DNA from: CAWGET01 sp963821715
GTDB lineage: Bacteria; Bacteroidota; Ignavibacteria; Ignavibacteriales; Melioribacteraceae
DNA length: 64,000 bases
Assembly: GCA_963821715.1 (NCBI GenBank)
Contig: CAWGET010000004.1
Span: forward strand, 248,001 to 312,000
Reading direction: 5' to 3'
The notes below the pieces were generated by a model. That model worked only from the letters and a program-made list of their open reading frames with translations. It was not told the DNA's origin and searched no databases. The first letter of the stretch is position 1; every line of letters begins with the position of its first letter. Both the position numbers and the translations under genes were made by a program. Positions 27,945 to 36,817 of this stretch are shown piece by piece.

Positions 27945-29267
27945 CTATTTAGAAAAAGTTACCGTAAATTTTGATCCTTTTTCTTTTTTACTTTCAACTT
28001 CTATTGAAGCGTCATTCAACTCAATATATTTTTTAACAATCGCCAAGCCAAGACCATTACCTTCAAATTTCCGCGTGTAACCCGATTCCTCCTGGACAAA
28101 TGGGGAGAAAACCTTTGCCAAATATTCTTCTGACATTCCAACGCCTGTATCTTCCACTAAAACTTCCACTTTGCCTTCTGAATTAATATACTGGGTTACC
28201 GAAACTGAACCTCTCAAAGTATATTTTAACGCGTTATCGATAAGATTTTGAAAAATCTGATGTGTCATATATTTATCGGCAATTACTGTTCTTGAACCGG
28301 AAAGATCCTCGTACTTTAATTCGATATTTTTAGATTTTGCGGAAAATTTAAATTCATCAATAATTCCCTGCAGCGCATCCTCCGCAAGATTAAATTCTTC
28401 GGGTTTATAATCGATATTTCCTGTCTGAAGCTGCGACATTTCCAAAATTGTATCGATAGTTCTAATTATTCTTCTTCCGGCTTTATTTACAATATCAAAA
28501 GTATCTTCAAACTCTTCGGGTAAATTATCCTGAACCTGTTCCTGCAGAAGTGACGTGAAACTTATAATTGTGCTTATCGGGGTTCTTATTTCGTGGGACA
28601 TTTGCGCCAAGAATTCAGATTTAAATTTATCCGATTTCTCGGCTTCTTCTTTCGCCGAATACAGTTGTTCATTCAACGATCGCAATTCCTCAAATGATTG
28701 AAGCTGGTCTTTGTACATCTGTGCATTTTGAATTGCTATTGCTGCTTGTCCCGCCAAAACTTCAAACGCGAAAGTAATCTCCCGCATATTCAATTTTTGC
28801 AATTTTCTGCTATCAACATATAACACGCCGATTTTCTTTTTATCCACAATAAGCGGCGAGCAGAATATGGTTTGGAGCGACAAGTTCAAAATACTTTGAG
28901 CAGAATTTACTTTTGAATCGCTTTGAGCTTCTTCAATAAATTTTGAATTACCGGTAGCGAAAACATCTTCAACAACAGATTGACTGATATCAAAATTATA
29001 TTCGCTTACCGGATTCCCGTTTTCATCAAGACCCAGATGATAATCAAGCTCATTCTGCCTGTTTTTTAATACAATAAACCCTCTTTCCGTTTCAGTAATT
29101 TTTATGGCATTGGAAAGTACTGTTGCCAAAACATCTTTTAGCGCAAGAGATTTATTAATTTTTTTAACTACGTCGAGAATGAGCTCCAAATCTACTTTTT
29201 GTTCCTTGGATTCGTACGTATTATTTATATATTTTTCTTTAAAATCTGTTAATTTCATTCTATTCAT
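27945..29267 (-). CDS. GAF-domain sensor histidine kinase
   Basis: 440 residues, soluble. An N-terminal helix is followed by a GAF domain (about 35-190), a short coiled coil, HisKA with the phospho-His in QMSHEIRTPISTII, and HATPase with LIDNALKY, DTGVGMS and GNGLGLAIVKKYI. No receiver domain is attached or encoded nearby. It lies 70 nt upstream of the Ser/Thr kinase gene in the same direction, so it may signal with that kinase. An alternative ATG four codons on (29258) is possible. Confidence 0.93.
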   Translation of the reverse strand: MNRMKLTDFKEKYINNTYESKEQKVDLELILDVVKKINKSLALKDVLATVLSNAIKITETERGFIVLKNRQNELDYHLGLDENGNPVSEYNFDISQSVVEDVFATGNSKFIEEAQSDSKVNSAQSILNLSLQTIFCSPLIVDKKKIGVLYVDSRKLQKLNMREITFAFEVLAGQAAIAIQNAQMYKDQLQSFEELRSLNEQLYSAKEEAEKSDKFKSEFLAQMSHEIRTPISTIISFTSLLQEQVQDNLPEEFEDTFDIVNKAGRRIIRTIDTILEMSQLQTGNIDYKPEEFNLAEDALQGIIDEFKFSAKSKNIELKYEDLSGSRTVIADKYMTHQIFQNLIDNALKYTLRGSVSVTQYINSEGKVEVLVEDTGVGMSEEYLAKVFSPFVQEESGYTRKFEGNGLGLAIVKKYIELNDASIEVESKKEKGSKFTVTFSK

Positions 29268-29331
29268 TTACTTAATCGGAAAATCGTAACCTAATAATAA
29301 TCAACTAAAATGCGAGTCTAAAATAAGTACA

Positions 29332-30579
29332 TTAATTATATGCGGTAATAACCGCTTCAATATTTTGCAGATCCGCATTTGCTTTTATCTTACGTTTGTA
29401 GCTTAACGCTTTATTAAGGAATTCGAGTGATTTATCTTTCTGATTCCATTTTTTATAAAGCATTCCTAATTCATAAGAAGTTTCAGCATAATTGAAGTCG
29501 TTACGCAAATCCTCATTCAATCTTAAACTCGTTTTTAAATAATTTTCGGCCAGTTCCATATTATGCAGTTCTCTTTGAATAATTCCTTTTATTTTATAAA
29601 CATCAGCCACTGAAAGCCGGTCGTTCAATTCGTAACTTATATCCATAGCTTTATCGGCAAAGGCAATTGCCAGCGAAAAATCTTTCAACTCGGCATAAAT
29701 ATTAGCCTTATTCAAATAAGAAATTCCCAAAGCAGGAAGATATTCTCCCTTTGTTGAACAACTTATGCTGAGATCGAGCTCTTTCAGTGCTTCTTCAAAA
29801 TTCTTTTCCTGCATAAACAAGAATCCTTTATTGTAATGCGCAAGCGACATTCCTTTGTAATCGTTCAACTGCTCAAAATTCTTCAGGGCTCGGTTATGAA
29901 AAGTTAAAGCGGTATCATACTTGTTCATTGCCTGGTTGATTATTGCAAGGTTCCCTTCCACCATGGCGATAAGATGTTTTTCTTTTTTTTGATCGAGAAG
30001 GTTCAGACAATTTTCAAAATGCGTTTTCGCTTTAACAAAATCGCCCCGGTTTCCGTAGCCGCTACCGAGCATATTTTCGCACAAAACCAATCCCGCATTA
30101 TCTTTCTCTTTTTCGAATAATTTTTTTGCTTTGTTCAATTCCCTGACGGCGTCTTTCCAAGCTGCCTGCCTGTGATAAATTTCTCCTAATCCAAGTCGGA
30201 TATTTGCTTCTAAGTTAACGCTCTTTTCTTGAGCGGAAATTTTTTGTAAGGCCAGACTGTAAATATCCTTTGAAATTTCAAGTTCCCCGAGTGATATTGA
30301 GGTCTTACCCAAATTTAAAAGAAGATCAGTAAATTCCATCTCTTCCAATTTATCTTCAGTAGAGGAAATAAGGCTTTGGATTTGCTGTCTTCTCAGTTTC
30401 TTGAATTTCTCGTCTTCGAGCGGGTTCCCATCCAATGTTTTTTGATGGGCTTCAGAAATTTCCATTTCCTCTTTGTACATTTCCAGAAATATATCTTCGG
30501 ATTTAAATCCATCAATCCCTGAAAAGTATTTGGATATAATTTGTCTAAAGGTATTTATTATCGTAGAACTATTTTTCAT
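29332..30579 (-). CDS. TPR repeat protein (paralogue of 31512-32759)
   Basis: 415 residues, no signal peptide. From about residue 95 onward it is built from tandem 34-40-residue TPRs (LGEIYHRQAAWKDAVRELNK, LGSGYGNRGDFVKAKTHFEN, LGMLYKKWNQKDKSLEFLNK). The N-terminal ~90 residues are helical and acidic. It is a protein-protein scaffold, similar to the TPR section of the neighbouring kinase. It lies 64 nt upstream of the GAF kinase and probably shares its transcript. Confidence 0.9.
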   Translation of the reverse strand: MKNSSTIINTFRQIISKYFSGIDGFKSEDIFLEMYKEEMEISEAHQKTLDGNPLEDEKFKKLRRQQIQSLISSTEDKLEEMEFTDLLLNLGKTSISLGELEISKDIYSLALQKISAQEKSVNLEANIRLGLGEIYHRQAAWKDAVRELNKAKKLFEKEKDNAGLVLCENMLGSGYGNRGDFVKAKTHFENCLNLLDQKKEKHLIAMVEGNLAIINQAMNKYDTALTFHNRALKNFEQLNDYKGMSLAHYNKGFLFMQEKNFEEALKELDLSISCSTKGEYLPALGISYLNKANIYAELKDFSLAIAFADKAMDISYELNDRLSVADVYKIKGIIQRELHNMELAENYLKTSLRLNEDLRNDFNYAETSYELGMLYKKWNQKDKSLEFLNKALSYKRKIKANADLQNIEAVITAYN

Positions 30580-30611
30580 TTATTTTTTTCCAAAATTTTT
30601 TTTAAAATGAT

Positions 30612-31166
30612 TTAAATGTACCATCCAAATCTTGAAAAATGCCATATCTCCGCTTCAATAATCCCTAACTCACCTTTATCTTTTTTAAATATTTTTATTT
30701 TCGAATTGATTGGTTCTATAGTATTTTCGTTTTCATTGATGTAATAGAAATCTACGTCTTCTTCTTTAACCGGATTCAAATCCAGTCCTTCATAAAAAAG
30801 ATTTAGTTTTAAAGCTTTATCGAAGTAAGACGGACTGGGGCTGAATTTAATTACAGCTTCATCTTTATCAACTTCAAGAGTGAACAGTGTGGAATAGTCA
30901 AAAGCGTCTTTAGGAATTTCCAGAACTCCGCTAATAGTTACGGTTACTCCCGATACTGTTTCGTAAGGGAAGCTGAAGTTTATTGTATCACCAGTTAACC
31001 CGCTAACCTCTTTGGATCGCAAAAATTCATTTTCTCCGTTGGATTTAGCAACAGCAGAAGGGAGTTTTAGAAGTTGTTTTGCGGGAACTTCCGGGTTTGT
31101 GATAGAGTTTTCGGAACAACTGAATAAGAATAACGAAATCATCAGTGCAAGAGTAATTTTTTTCAT
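30612..31166 (-). CDS. Lipoprotein with beta-sandwich-like domain, unknown function
   Basis: 184 residues. The lipoprotein signal ends in LFLFSCS. The mature part alternates hydrophobic and polar residues as in an Ig-like sandwich (VTVTISGVLEIPKDAF, ALKLNLFYEGLDL) and ends with an aromatic IWHFSRFGWYI. I do not recognise the family with certainty; the late H-F-S-R-F element recalls ZU5-type domains. GAGGAAAATA precedes the ATG. It lies 32 nt upstream of a TPR gene. Confidence 0.75.
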   Translation of the reverse strand: MKKITLALMISLFLFSCSENSITNPEVPAKQLLKLPSAVAKSNGENEFLRSKEVSGLTGDTINFSFPYETVSGVTVTISGVLEIPKDAFDYSTLFTLEVDKDEAVIKFSPSPSYFDKALKLNLFYEGLDLNPVKEEDVDFYYINENENTIEPINSKIKIFKKDKGELGIIEAEIWHFSRFGWYI

Positions 31167-31511
31167 TATTTTCCTCGTGGATTATTTAATAAAACTATTT
31201 CAATATCTAAGCCAGAAATTCGCTCATAAAAGAGCTGAATTTACAGCTTTTCATTCCAATACATTTTACGAATAAGGACATATGGCTATTATTCACCATC
31301 TATGAGTGGGTTTAACCAAATACAATTGTCCTGTATCTATTATCGGAGACAGAAATAAAAAGTTTAGAAAATAATGAAAGGGTTGTAAAAGGAACGGAAT
31401 ATATGTTCTTCGCTGAATACGGATGACGCGGAAAATCTAAACTTCGAGGCTAAAACAATCTGAGGAATCTGTGAGTAATAGAATATAAGGCAATAAAATT
31501 ATGAAAATTTG
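31167..31511. other. Intergenic stretch, no gene seen
   Basis: 345 nt of AT-rich sequence with many stops in all frames. A small inverted repeat (AGCTG, 6-nt loop, CAGCT) lies near 31221-31240. The part next to 31166 should carry the promoter of the lipoprotein-TPR-kinase run. Nothing else is supported. Confidence 0.5.
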
Positions 31512-32759
31512 CTAATCCATTAATTCCTTAAGAAGCGCTTCTATCTTTTCAACTTCGGGTTGAATCCCGATTTCTTTGTTGATCTTAAGAGCTTCGTTTA
31601 GATATTTAAAAGATTTTCCCTTTTTCCAATCTTTGTATAGAAGACCAAGCTCATAACTTGTTTCGGCATAATTTAATTTATTGCCGGTCTCATTGTTTAT
31701 CCGCAGACTCGTCTGTAAATAATTTTCGGCAAATTCATTATTCTTCAATTCTCTTTGAATAATGCCCTTAACTTTATATGAATCGGCAATCGTAAGTCTG
31801 TCGTTAATTTTAAAACTGATTTCAAGCGCTTTATCAGCGAATGCTATCGAAAGGGGAAAATCTTTTAATTTTAAATATGTTTCCGACATTCCGAAATAGG
31901 AGAGATTTAAAGTTGCAAGATATTTGTTTTTCAACGATGAGTTTATTGAGAGATCGAATTCTACAAGCGCCGAATCGAATTCATTCTTCTGCAAGAATAA
32001 AAATCCTAGATTATATCGTCCAAGCGCAATTCCCTTGTAATCGTTTATCTGCTCAAAATTATTTAATGCGCGATAATGGTAAGCGAAAGCTGAATTATAA
32101 TCTTTTTGTGCTTGACTGGCGATGGCGAGATTTCCTTCAATCATCCCGGTCAGGAATTTTTCTTTAGATGAATCTATCATTTTTAATGCATTTTCAAAGT
32201 GATCTTTTGCTTTTTCAAATTCACCTCTGTTGCCGAAAAGGCTTCCCAATAAATTTTCACATTTTGCTGCGCCAGCAAAATTCTTTTCTTTCAAAAATAG
32301 ATTCAATCCTTTACGCAAATATTTCAGCGCTTCGCTCCCAAAAGATTGTCTGAGGCAGATTTCGCCTAATCCCAACAATGCATTTGCTTTCACATCCAGA
32401 TATTCTTTTTTATTTGACGATTTACTATATGCCAATGCGTAAATATTTTGACCAAGATTCAGATCACCGGTTAAAACAGCATTTTGGGCAAAGTTTAAGA
32501 TTAGATCGAAAAAGCTACCCGGCGGAAGTTTTGTATCGGCGTAAGTAAGAAAATTTTCTATTAAATTGCGGTAAAAATAATTTTCGTTGGAATTTTCCTT
32601 AGAAACATCAGGATAATTTTTCTTAAGAAGAGATGCCGCTTTTTTAGAAATATGACGTTCTTCATTGAAATAACGAAGAGCTCCTTGAAGTTCCTCGTTA
32701 GAAAAATATCCTGTAGCAATTTCTTTGTAACGGAGTAATATTTTTGTTGATTCAGACAT
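31512..32759 (-). CDS. TPR repeat protein (paralogue of 29332-30579)
   Basis: 415 residues, exactly the length of the downstream paralogue and alignable throughout (LGEICLRQSFGSEALKYLRK against LGEIYHRQAAWKDAVRELNK). No signal peptide. It has an N-terminal helical region and then tandem TPRs. A duplication, separated by the lipoprotein gene, is the simplest origin. It probably scaffolds the signalling proteins encoded downstream; that is inference from position. Confidence 0.9.
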   Translation of the reverse strand: MSESTKILLRYKEIATGYFSNEELQGALRYFNEERHISKKAASLLKKNYPDVSKENSNENYFYRNLIENFLTYADTKLPPGSFFDLILNFAQNAVLTGDLNLGQNIYALAYSKSSNKKEYLDVKANALLGLGEICLRQSFGSEALKYLRKGLNLFLKEKNFAGAAKCENLLGSLFGNRGEFEKAKDHFENALKMIDSSKEKFLTGMIEGNLAIASQAQKDYNSAFAYHYRALNNFEQINDYKGIALGRYNLGFLFLQKNEFDSALVEFDLSINSSLKNKYLATLNLSYFGMSETYLKLKDFPLSIAFADKALEISFKINDRLTIADSYKVKGIIQRELKNNEFAENYLQTSLRINNETGNKLNYAETSYELGLLYKDWKKGKSFKYLNEALKINKEIGIQPEVEKIEALLKELMD

Positions 32760-32824
32760 TGTTTCTTTCTTTAATGAGAAACAGTAAATCTATTCAAACA
32801 AAATTGGCTTTATTTTAATATAGA

Positions 32825-35749
32825 CTAATTTCTGAGTAGTTTGAAAGAAAAAAACCATTCCCAGGAATTCCCATCTTCATACCAGGCGTTTGCTATTCCC
32901 GCCGATAATGTAGATTCTAAATTAAACCAATGTTTAAATATAAAATTGACCTGTGCCCCAAGATCAATCCATGTGTTTCCCTGTGACGATTTTGTATAAA
33001 GCGCCTGGGAATAAATCGAAAAATCAATATGATTAAGATAATGCTGTCCGAGCGCAGCGTTTCCGAAACGGATTGGAGGAAAATTATTTTCCACCATCAA
33101 TTTTGCAAACCTACTTGCAGCCAAACTATACATTGGGATTCCCGGAAAACGAAAAGTTCCGCGGAACTGTTTTACATCTTTGTTTTCAACTCTCCTGTTT
33201 CCGAAACCACCGAAGAAAAAATTTCCCTGATAAAGCTTTTTGTCAATATTCGCAACGCCTCCGGCAACTTTCCAATGAAAAACATTGTGTTTGGAAATCC
33301 ATGTTGAGAAACTTCCAAAATCGCCGTATAATTGTTCGGCTAATTTCGGATCGTCATATTCCGTACCGAAGAAAGCCAGCGTTACATTAAACTCGCGTCC
33401 GGATTCATAGCCCGAACTTCCAATACTTTTGCGCAGGCTGCGGGAATTTATTGTCGTCATCCCAACTGCAAAATCGGGCGTAAATATTTTCGTCAGGTTA
33501 TCGTTTATGTATGTAACTCCGGTATAATAATCGAATTTCGTTCTTTGTTTCACTTTCAGCGGATTATCATAGATCCAATAGTGATCATTATTCAAAGAAA
33601 ATTTTGTGCCGATGAAGCTCGTTTTTCTTTCGTTAAAAATATCGTAAAAATCTGTCCCGTTATGGTTGACCTCAAAAGAATATTTTTTCTTGTATTCGTA
33701 TTTGCCTTTTATGTGAAACCGCGGCGCACCGGGAAGTAGATCAAAAACTGAATAACCGGCTTCGAGGCTAAAAGTGTGATTGATCAATGGATCTGCTATT
33801 TTTGTATAGAAGCCCAAAACTTTCTGCTTTTGAAATCCCGATATTGTAGGAACAAACGCCAAAACATTTAAGTTCGATAAACCGTGATATTCTTTAGATT
33901 CATCCAAATTAATATTTTCATAATCCGGTTCTGATAGATTCCAGCTTTTTACTTGCGGATTAACATCCACAATCTGTTGTCCATAATAATTTATAGCGGG
34001 AAGACGATCAGCCGGTTTATTAGGAATTATAACCGGGATAAATCCTTCAGCTGTAAATTCAAAAGCGAATAATGAATCAGCATTCAAGTAAACCGGTTTC
34101 ATTAATCCGCGAAGCGTATGGCTGAGAGCAATTGTATTCCCGTCATATAAATCATAACGATAAATGTTTGAGACGCCGTTTGTAAAAGCGTTCCAGTAAA
34201 TCGATTTTTCATCCCTGCTCCAGGAAGGATTACCCGGCGAACCTTTTGAAATTATTTTTTTAAATTTAAATTTATCACCGGATTTTATCTCTTCATTATT
34301 TACTAAAATTAATGATTGCTCGCCGGAGGGTTGATGAATTACAGCGGCAAGATACTTGCCGGTTGGACTTACTGCAAGTTGATGGATTTCATCACCAAAA
34401 TTAAAATCAACTGCTTTAATTAATTGATTATAAGGATAATCCGAGTACATCAAAGAGGCTTTTCCGCCGTTATGCCTAATTCCCCACAACTCGTGAGTTT
34501 GGGAAGCCACAGTGAGGTTTCCAAGTCTTACATCTTTAAAAAGAAGTTTCTGTTGCTTCGATTTGGTTTCAATAAGTCGTACGTCTCTGTATAACTGATT
34601 GTTATTCGTTGTAAAGAAAAGATAATTCAGATTCGAATCGTATGCCGTTGAAGCGACCTGATGCATACTTGGAGTTGGTAAAGAACTGATCAGTATGGAT
34701 TTACCCGATTTAAGATCAAATTTTTGAAGCATAGCCAAATTATGCGGTTTATGTACTCCGAAAACAACGGCATTTTTTTCGTCATTTAAAAACGGCTGAG
34801 AAACCCAACCAAACGATTCTTCGGATAATCTTTTTACAGGAGTAAGCTCGGCTTTTAAGAGCTTGTGAATATTGCTGGATTGAAATTCCTTTTCATATTC
34901 AATAAATTCTTGCCAAACTTCATCGAAATCTCTATTGTAAACATTCTCAAATTTTTCTTTGAAGTTGGAATAAAATCCGTCCTCGGAATTATTGAACCAT
35001 TTTATAAGATTCTCCTCGCCATAATTTATACTAAGATATGAAGAAAACCTTGTTCCATACAAATAAAATAAAGACTCTAGTAAAAATGAATTGTGGGAAT
35101 CGAGCGCGTCAAGTCTTACATAATCGGGAAATTTTAAACTATCCAGCGTCATTGATCTGAAATACATTTCATCAAAACTGCTTAAGGATCTTCCGTAACC
35201 TCCATTAAGCCATGTTTCCAAAAATACTGCGATAGATTCCTGATGCCAGCGTGGAGTGTATCGGTTGTAATTAGTAAGCAAGCTATAAAATACAGTTATC
35301 GGATGCTGCTGTTCCGGAGCGACTTTCGAAAAAAGCGTCCGACTGAATTCTTCAATTCCCGAAGCTTTATCATTTACAACAACGTGAACCAGTTCGTGGC
35401 TAAGTATCCATTGGATTCTTTCATTGTAGGTTATACTTTCGTATCCGCCTTCAAAAGGCTCAATTTCAAGTCTGATGTAATTTTGAGGAACAGCGGTGGC
35501 GGTTGCAAATCCGTAATCGTATATATCAAATGTATTAATTATAATTTTTTCCGACGGTGTATAGTCGAAAATTTCTCTCAATTTCGCCAATGCGTTTTCG
35601 GCTGAATAGAGAACATGATCCGCTAAATCTTCGTGGATATCACGATAAATTAGAGTAAAATTTTCAGTCTCCTTCTGAAGCCATTTAGGCTCAGCAGAAA
35701 CTGTTTGAACAAAAAATCCTATAAATATAATCGAAATTAATATTCTCAT
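32825..35749 (-). CDS. Secreted HELxH metallopeptidase with propeller and outer-membrane-like C-terminus
   Basis: About 974 residues. A signal peptide (MRILISIIFIGFFVQTVSA) leads to a gluzincin-like peptidase domain with zinc motif LSHELVHVVV near 130 and a later Glu in PRWHQESIAVFLE. The middle (~310-600) has TolB/WD40-like blades (SPTGKYLAAVIHQPSG, WSRDEKSIYWNAFTNG). The last ~350 residues are amphipathic strands ending in FFSFKLLRN, typical of an outer-membrane barrel. It is probably a surface or periplasmic protease. Longer ATG starts exist at 35764 and 35779; 35749 gives the best signal peptide. It lies next to the 16-residue-repeat protein gene. Confidence 0.85.
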   Translation of the reverse strand: MRILISIIFIGFFVQTVSAEPKWLQKETENFTLIYRDIHEDLADHVLYSAENALAKLREIFDYTPSEKIIINTFDIYDYGFATATAVPQNYIRLEIEPFEGGYESITYNERIQWILSHELVHVVVNDKASGIEEFSRTLFSKVAPEQQHPITVFYSLLTNYNRYTPRWHQESIAVFLETWLNGGYGRSLSSFDEMYFRSMTLDSLKFPDYVRLDALDSHNSFLLESLFYLYGTRFSSYLSINYGEENLIKWFNNSEDGFYSNFKEKFENVYNRDFDEVWQEFIEYEKEFQSSNIHKLLKAELTPVKRLSEESFGWVSQPFLNDEKNAVVFGVHKPHNLAMLQKFDLKSGKSILISSLPTPSMHQVASTAYDSNLNYLFFTTNNNQLYRDVRLIETKSKQQKLLFKDVRLGNLTVASQTHELWGIRHNGGKASLMYSDYPYNQLIKAVDFNFGDEIHQLAVSPTGKYLAAVIHQPSGEQSLILVNNEEIKSGDKFKFKKIISKGSPGNPSWSRDEKSIYWNAFTNGVSNIYRYDLYDGNTIALSHTLRGLMKPVYLNADSLFAFEFTAEGFIPVIIPNKPADRLPAINYYGQQIVDVNPQVKSWNLSEPDYENINLDESKEYHGLSNLNVLAFVPTISGFQKQKVLGFYTKIADPLINHTFSLEAGYSVFDLLPGAPRFHIKGKYEYKKKYSFEVNHNGTDFYDIFNERKTSFIGTKFSLNNDHYWIYDNPLKVKQRTKFDYYTGVTYINDNLTKIFTPDFAVGMTTINSRSLRKSIGSSGYESGREFNVTLAFFGTEYDDPKLAEQLYGDFGSFSTWISKHNVFHWKVAGGVANIDKKLYQGNFFFGGFGNRRVENKDVKQFRGTFRFPGIPMYSLAASRFAKLMVENNFPPIRFGNAALGQHYLNHIDFSIYSQALYTKSSQGNTWIDLGAQVNFIFKHWFNLESTLSAGIANAWYEDGNSWEWFFSFKLLRN

Positions 35750-35790
35750 TATGGCTTTTATCATATAATCAATAGTCATTTACAAGAAGA

Positions 35791-35809
35791 GCCCGCAATA
35801 AGTGCAGGC
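35791..35809 (-). terminator. Probable terminator after the repeat-protein gene
   Basis: Read on the - strand, GCCTGCA and TGCGGGC form a 7-bp stem with one G-T pair and a 5-nt loop, followed by TCTTCTTGT. It lies 37 nt beyond the stop of the repeat-protein gene. The T tract is imperfect. Confidence 0.45.
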
Positions 35810-35845
35810 CCCTGTTAGAACGGTAAGAACAAAAGTTTAAATTAT

Positions 35846-36610
35846 TTATTTTGCCCACGCATATCTTGCGCCAAGTTCTTCAAGCTGAGCATCTGATTTT
35901 GCCCACGCATATCTTGCGCCAAGTTCTTCAAGCTGCGCATCTGATTTTGCCCATGCATATCTTGCGCCAAGTTCATCTAACTGAGCATCTGATTTTGCCC
36001 ATGCATATCTTGCACCAAGTTCTTCAAGCTGCGCATCTGATTTTGCCCATGCATATCTTGCGCCAAGTTCTTCAAGCTGCGCGTCTGATTTTGCCCACGC
36101 ATATCTTGCGCCAAGTTCATCTAACTGAGCATCTGATTTTGCCCATGCATATCTTGCGCCAAGTTCTTCAAGCTGCGCGTCTGATTTTGCCCATGCATAT
36201 CTTGCGCCAAGTTCTTCAAGCTGCGCGTCTGATCTTGCCCACGCATATCTTGCACCAAGTTCTTCTAACTGAGCATCTGATTTTGCCCACGCATATCTTG
36301 CACCAAGTTCTTCTAGCTGAGCATCTGATTTTGCCCATGCATATCTTGCGCCAAGTTCTTCAAGCTGCGCGTCTGATTTTGCCCATGCATATCTTGCACC
36401 AAGTTCTTCAATTTGTGCAGATGATTTACTGTCTAAAATGTTTTGAGAGGAAACGAAATTATCTTCATCCATATTTTCGGAGGTTATTTTTACTTTAAGC
36501 GTTTTTTCAGAGTCGCTTCTGTACCTCATCGCTTCTTCAACATTTGCCTGCGCAAAATTTATTGTTGAAAAAGTAAATAACACGAAAAGAGCAATTGTAA
36601 CTTTTTTCAT
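35846..36610 (-). CDS. Secreted protein of twelve 16-residue tandem repeats
   Basis: 254 residues. A Sec signal peptide (MKKVTIALFVLFTFSTINFA-QA) and a 40-residue acidic spacer are followed by twelve copies of SDAQLEELGARYAWAK running to the stop. Changes at protein level are minimal: the first copy is SSAQIEEL, two copies have E to D, one has K to R. I know no family with this unit. It is amphipathic and helix-prone, with one Lys or Arg at every unit boundary. It could be a helical surface protein or a precursor cut into identical peptides. AAGGGG precedes the ATG. A sigma-54 promoter lies just upstream. Confidence 0.9.
   Translation of the reverse strand: MKKVTIALFVLFTFSTINFAQANVEEAMRYRSDSEKTLKVKITSENMDEDNFVSSQNILDSKSSAQIEELGARYAWAKSDAQLEELGARYAWAKSDAQLEELGARYAWAKSDAQLEELGARYAWARSDAQLEELGARYAWAKSDAQLEELGARYAWAKSDAQLDELGARYAWAKSDAQLEELGARYAWAKSDAQLEELGARYAWAKSDAQLDELGARYAWAKSDAQLEELGARYAWAKSDAQLEELGARYAWAK
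35849..36424 (-). repeat. Twelve 48-bp tandem repeats in coding sequence
   Basis: Exactly 12 x 48 bp, in frame, reaching to the last codon before the stop. Copies differ almost only at silent sites (Ala GCT/GCG and GCG/GCA, Gly GGC/GGT, Leu CTT/CTA/TTA) apart from two Glu/Asp, one Lys/Arg and the slightly divergent first copy. The array is not a CRISPR: there are no spacers. Confidence 0.95.
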
Positions 36611-36636
36611 TTCTGTTTCCCCTTAGTATTTTTTCT

Positions 36637-36654
36637 TTGTGATTTATATCACAA
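36637..36654. promoter_or_regulatory. CRP/FNR-type palindrome over the predicted start site
   Basis: TTGTGATTTATATCACAA contains the exact CRP-family pattern TGTGA-N6-TCACA. It lies immediately downstream of the sigma-54 element, covering about +1 of the repeat-protein transcript, where a bound regulator would be expected to repress. No CRP/FNR gene is in the window. Confidence 0.55.
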
Positions 36655-36661
36655 TACTAAT

Positions 36662-36677
36662 TGCAATCATCGTGCCA
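36662..36677 (-). promoter_or_regulatory. Sigma-54 promoter of the repeat-protein gene
   Basis: On the - strand the sequence is TGGCACGATGATTGCA, matching the -24/-12 consensus TGGCAC-N5-TTGCA at every conserved base and with exact spacing. The start site would be near 36651, giving a ~40-nt leader to the ATG at 36610. The gene on the other side encodes a sigma-54 activator. Confidence 0.85.
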
Positions 36678-36739
36678 TGGGAATTACTGCTAAAACAACC
36701 TGAAATCAAACTTCAGAATAACTAATCGGTAATTTTTAC

Positions 36740-36785
36740 TGTAACATTTTATTACAATACCCTTATTTGTAATATTTTGTTACAA
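36740..36785 (-). promoter_or_regulatory. Paired inverted repeats, likely activator-binding sites
   Basis: Two copies of TGTAA-N7-TTACA lie at 36740-36756 and 36768-36784, with centres 28 bp apart. They sit about 97 and 125 bp upstream of the predicted start, the normal distance for a sigma-54 enhancer. They occupy the gap between the activator gene and the promoter. Confidence 0.7.
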
Positions 36786-36817
36786 TTTTGAGAGAGTTAA
36801 GATATAAATATTGAGTT

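Noticed and set aside
35849..36424. CRISPR array
   Set aside because: Units are contiguous, in frame and coding; there are no spacers or cas genes.
35851..36498. Long open frame opposite the 48-bp repeats (215 codons, + strand)
   Set aside because: A repeat whose length is a multiple of three keeps any stop-free frame open; no signal peptide or ribosome binding site, and silent-site variation follows the - strand frame.
35846..36610. RiPP precursor with repeated core peptides
   Set aside because: The protein has a Sec signal peptide and no modification enzyme (radical SAM, cyclodehydratase, lanthipeptide synthase) is seen nearby.
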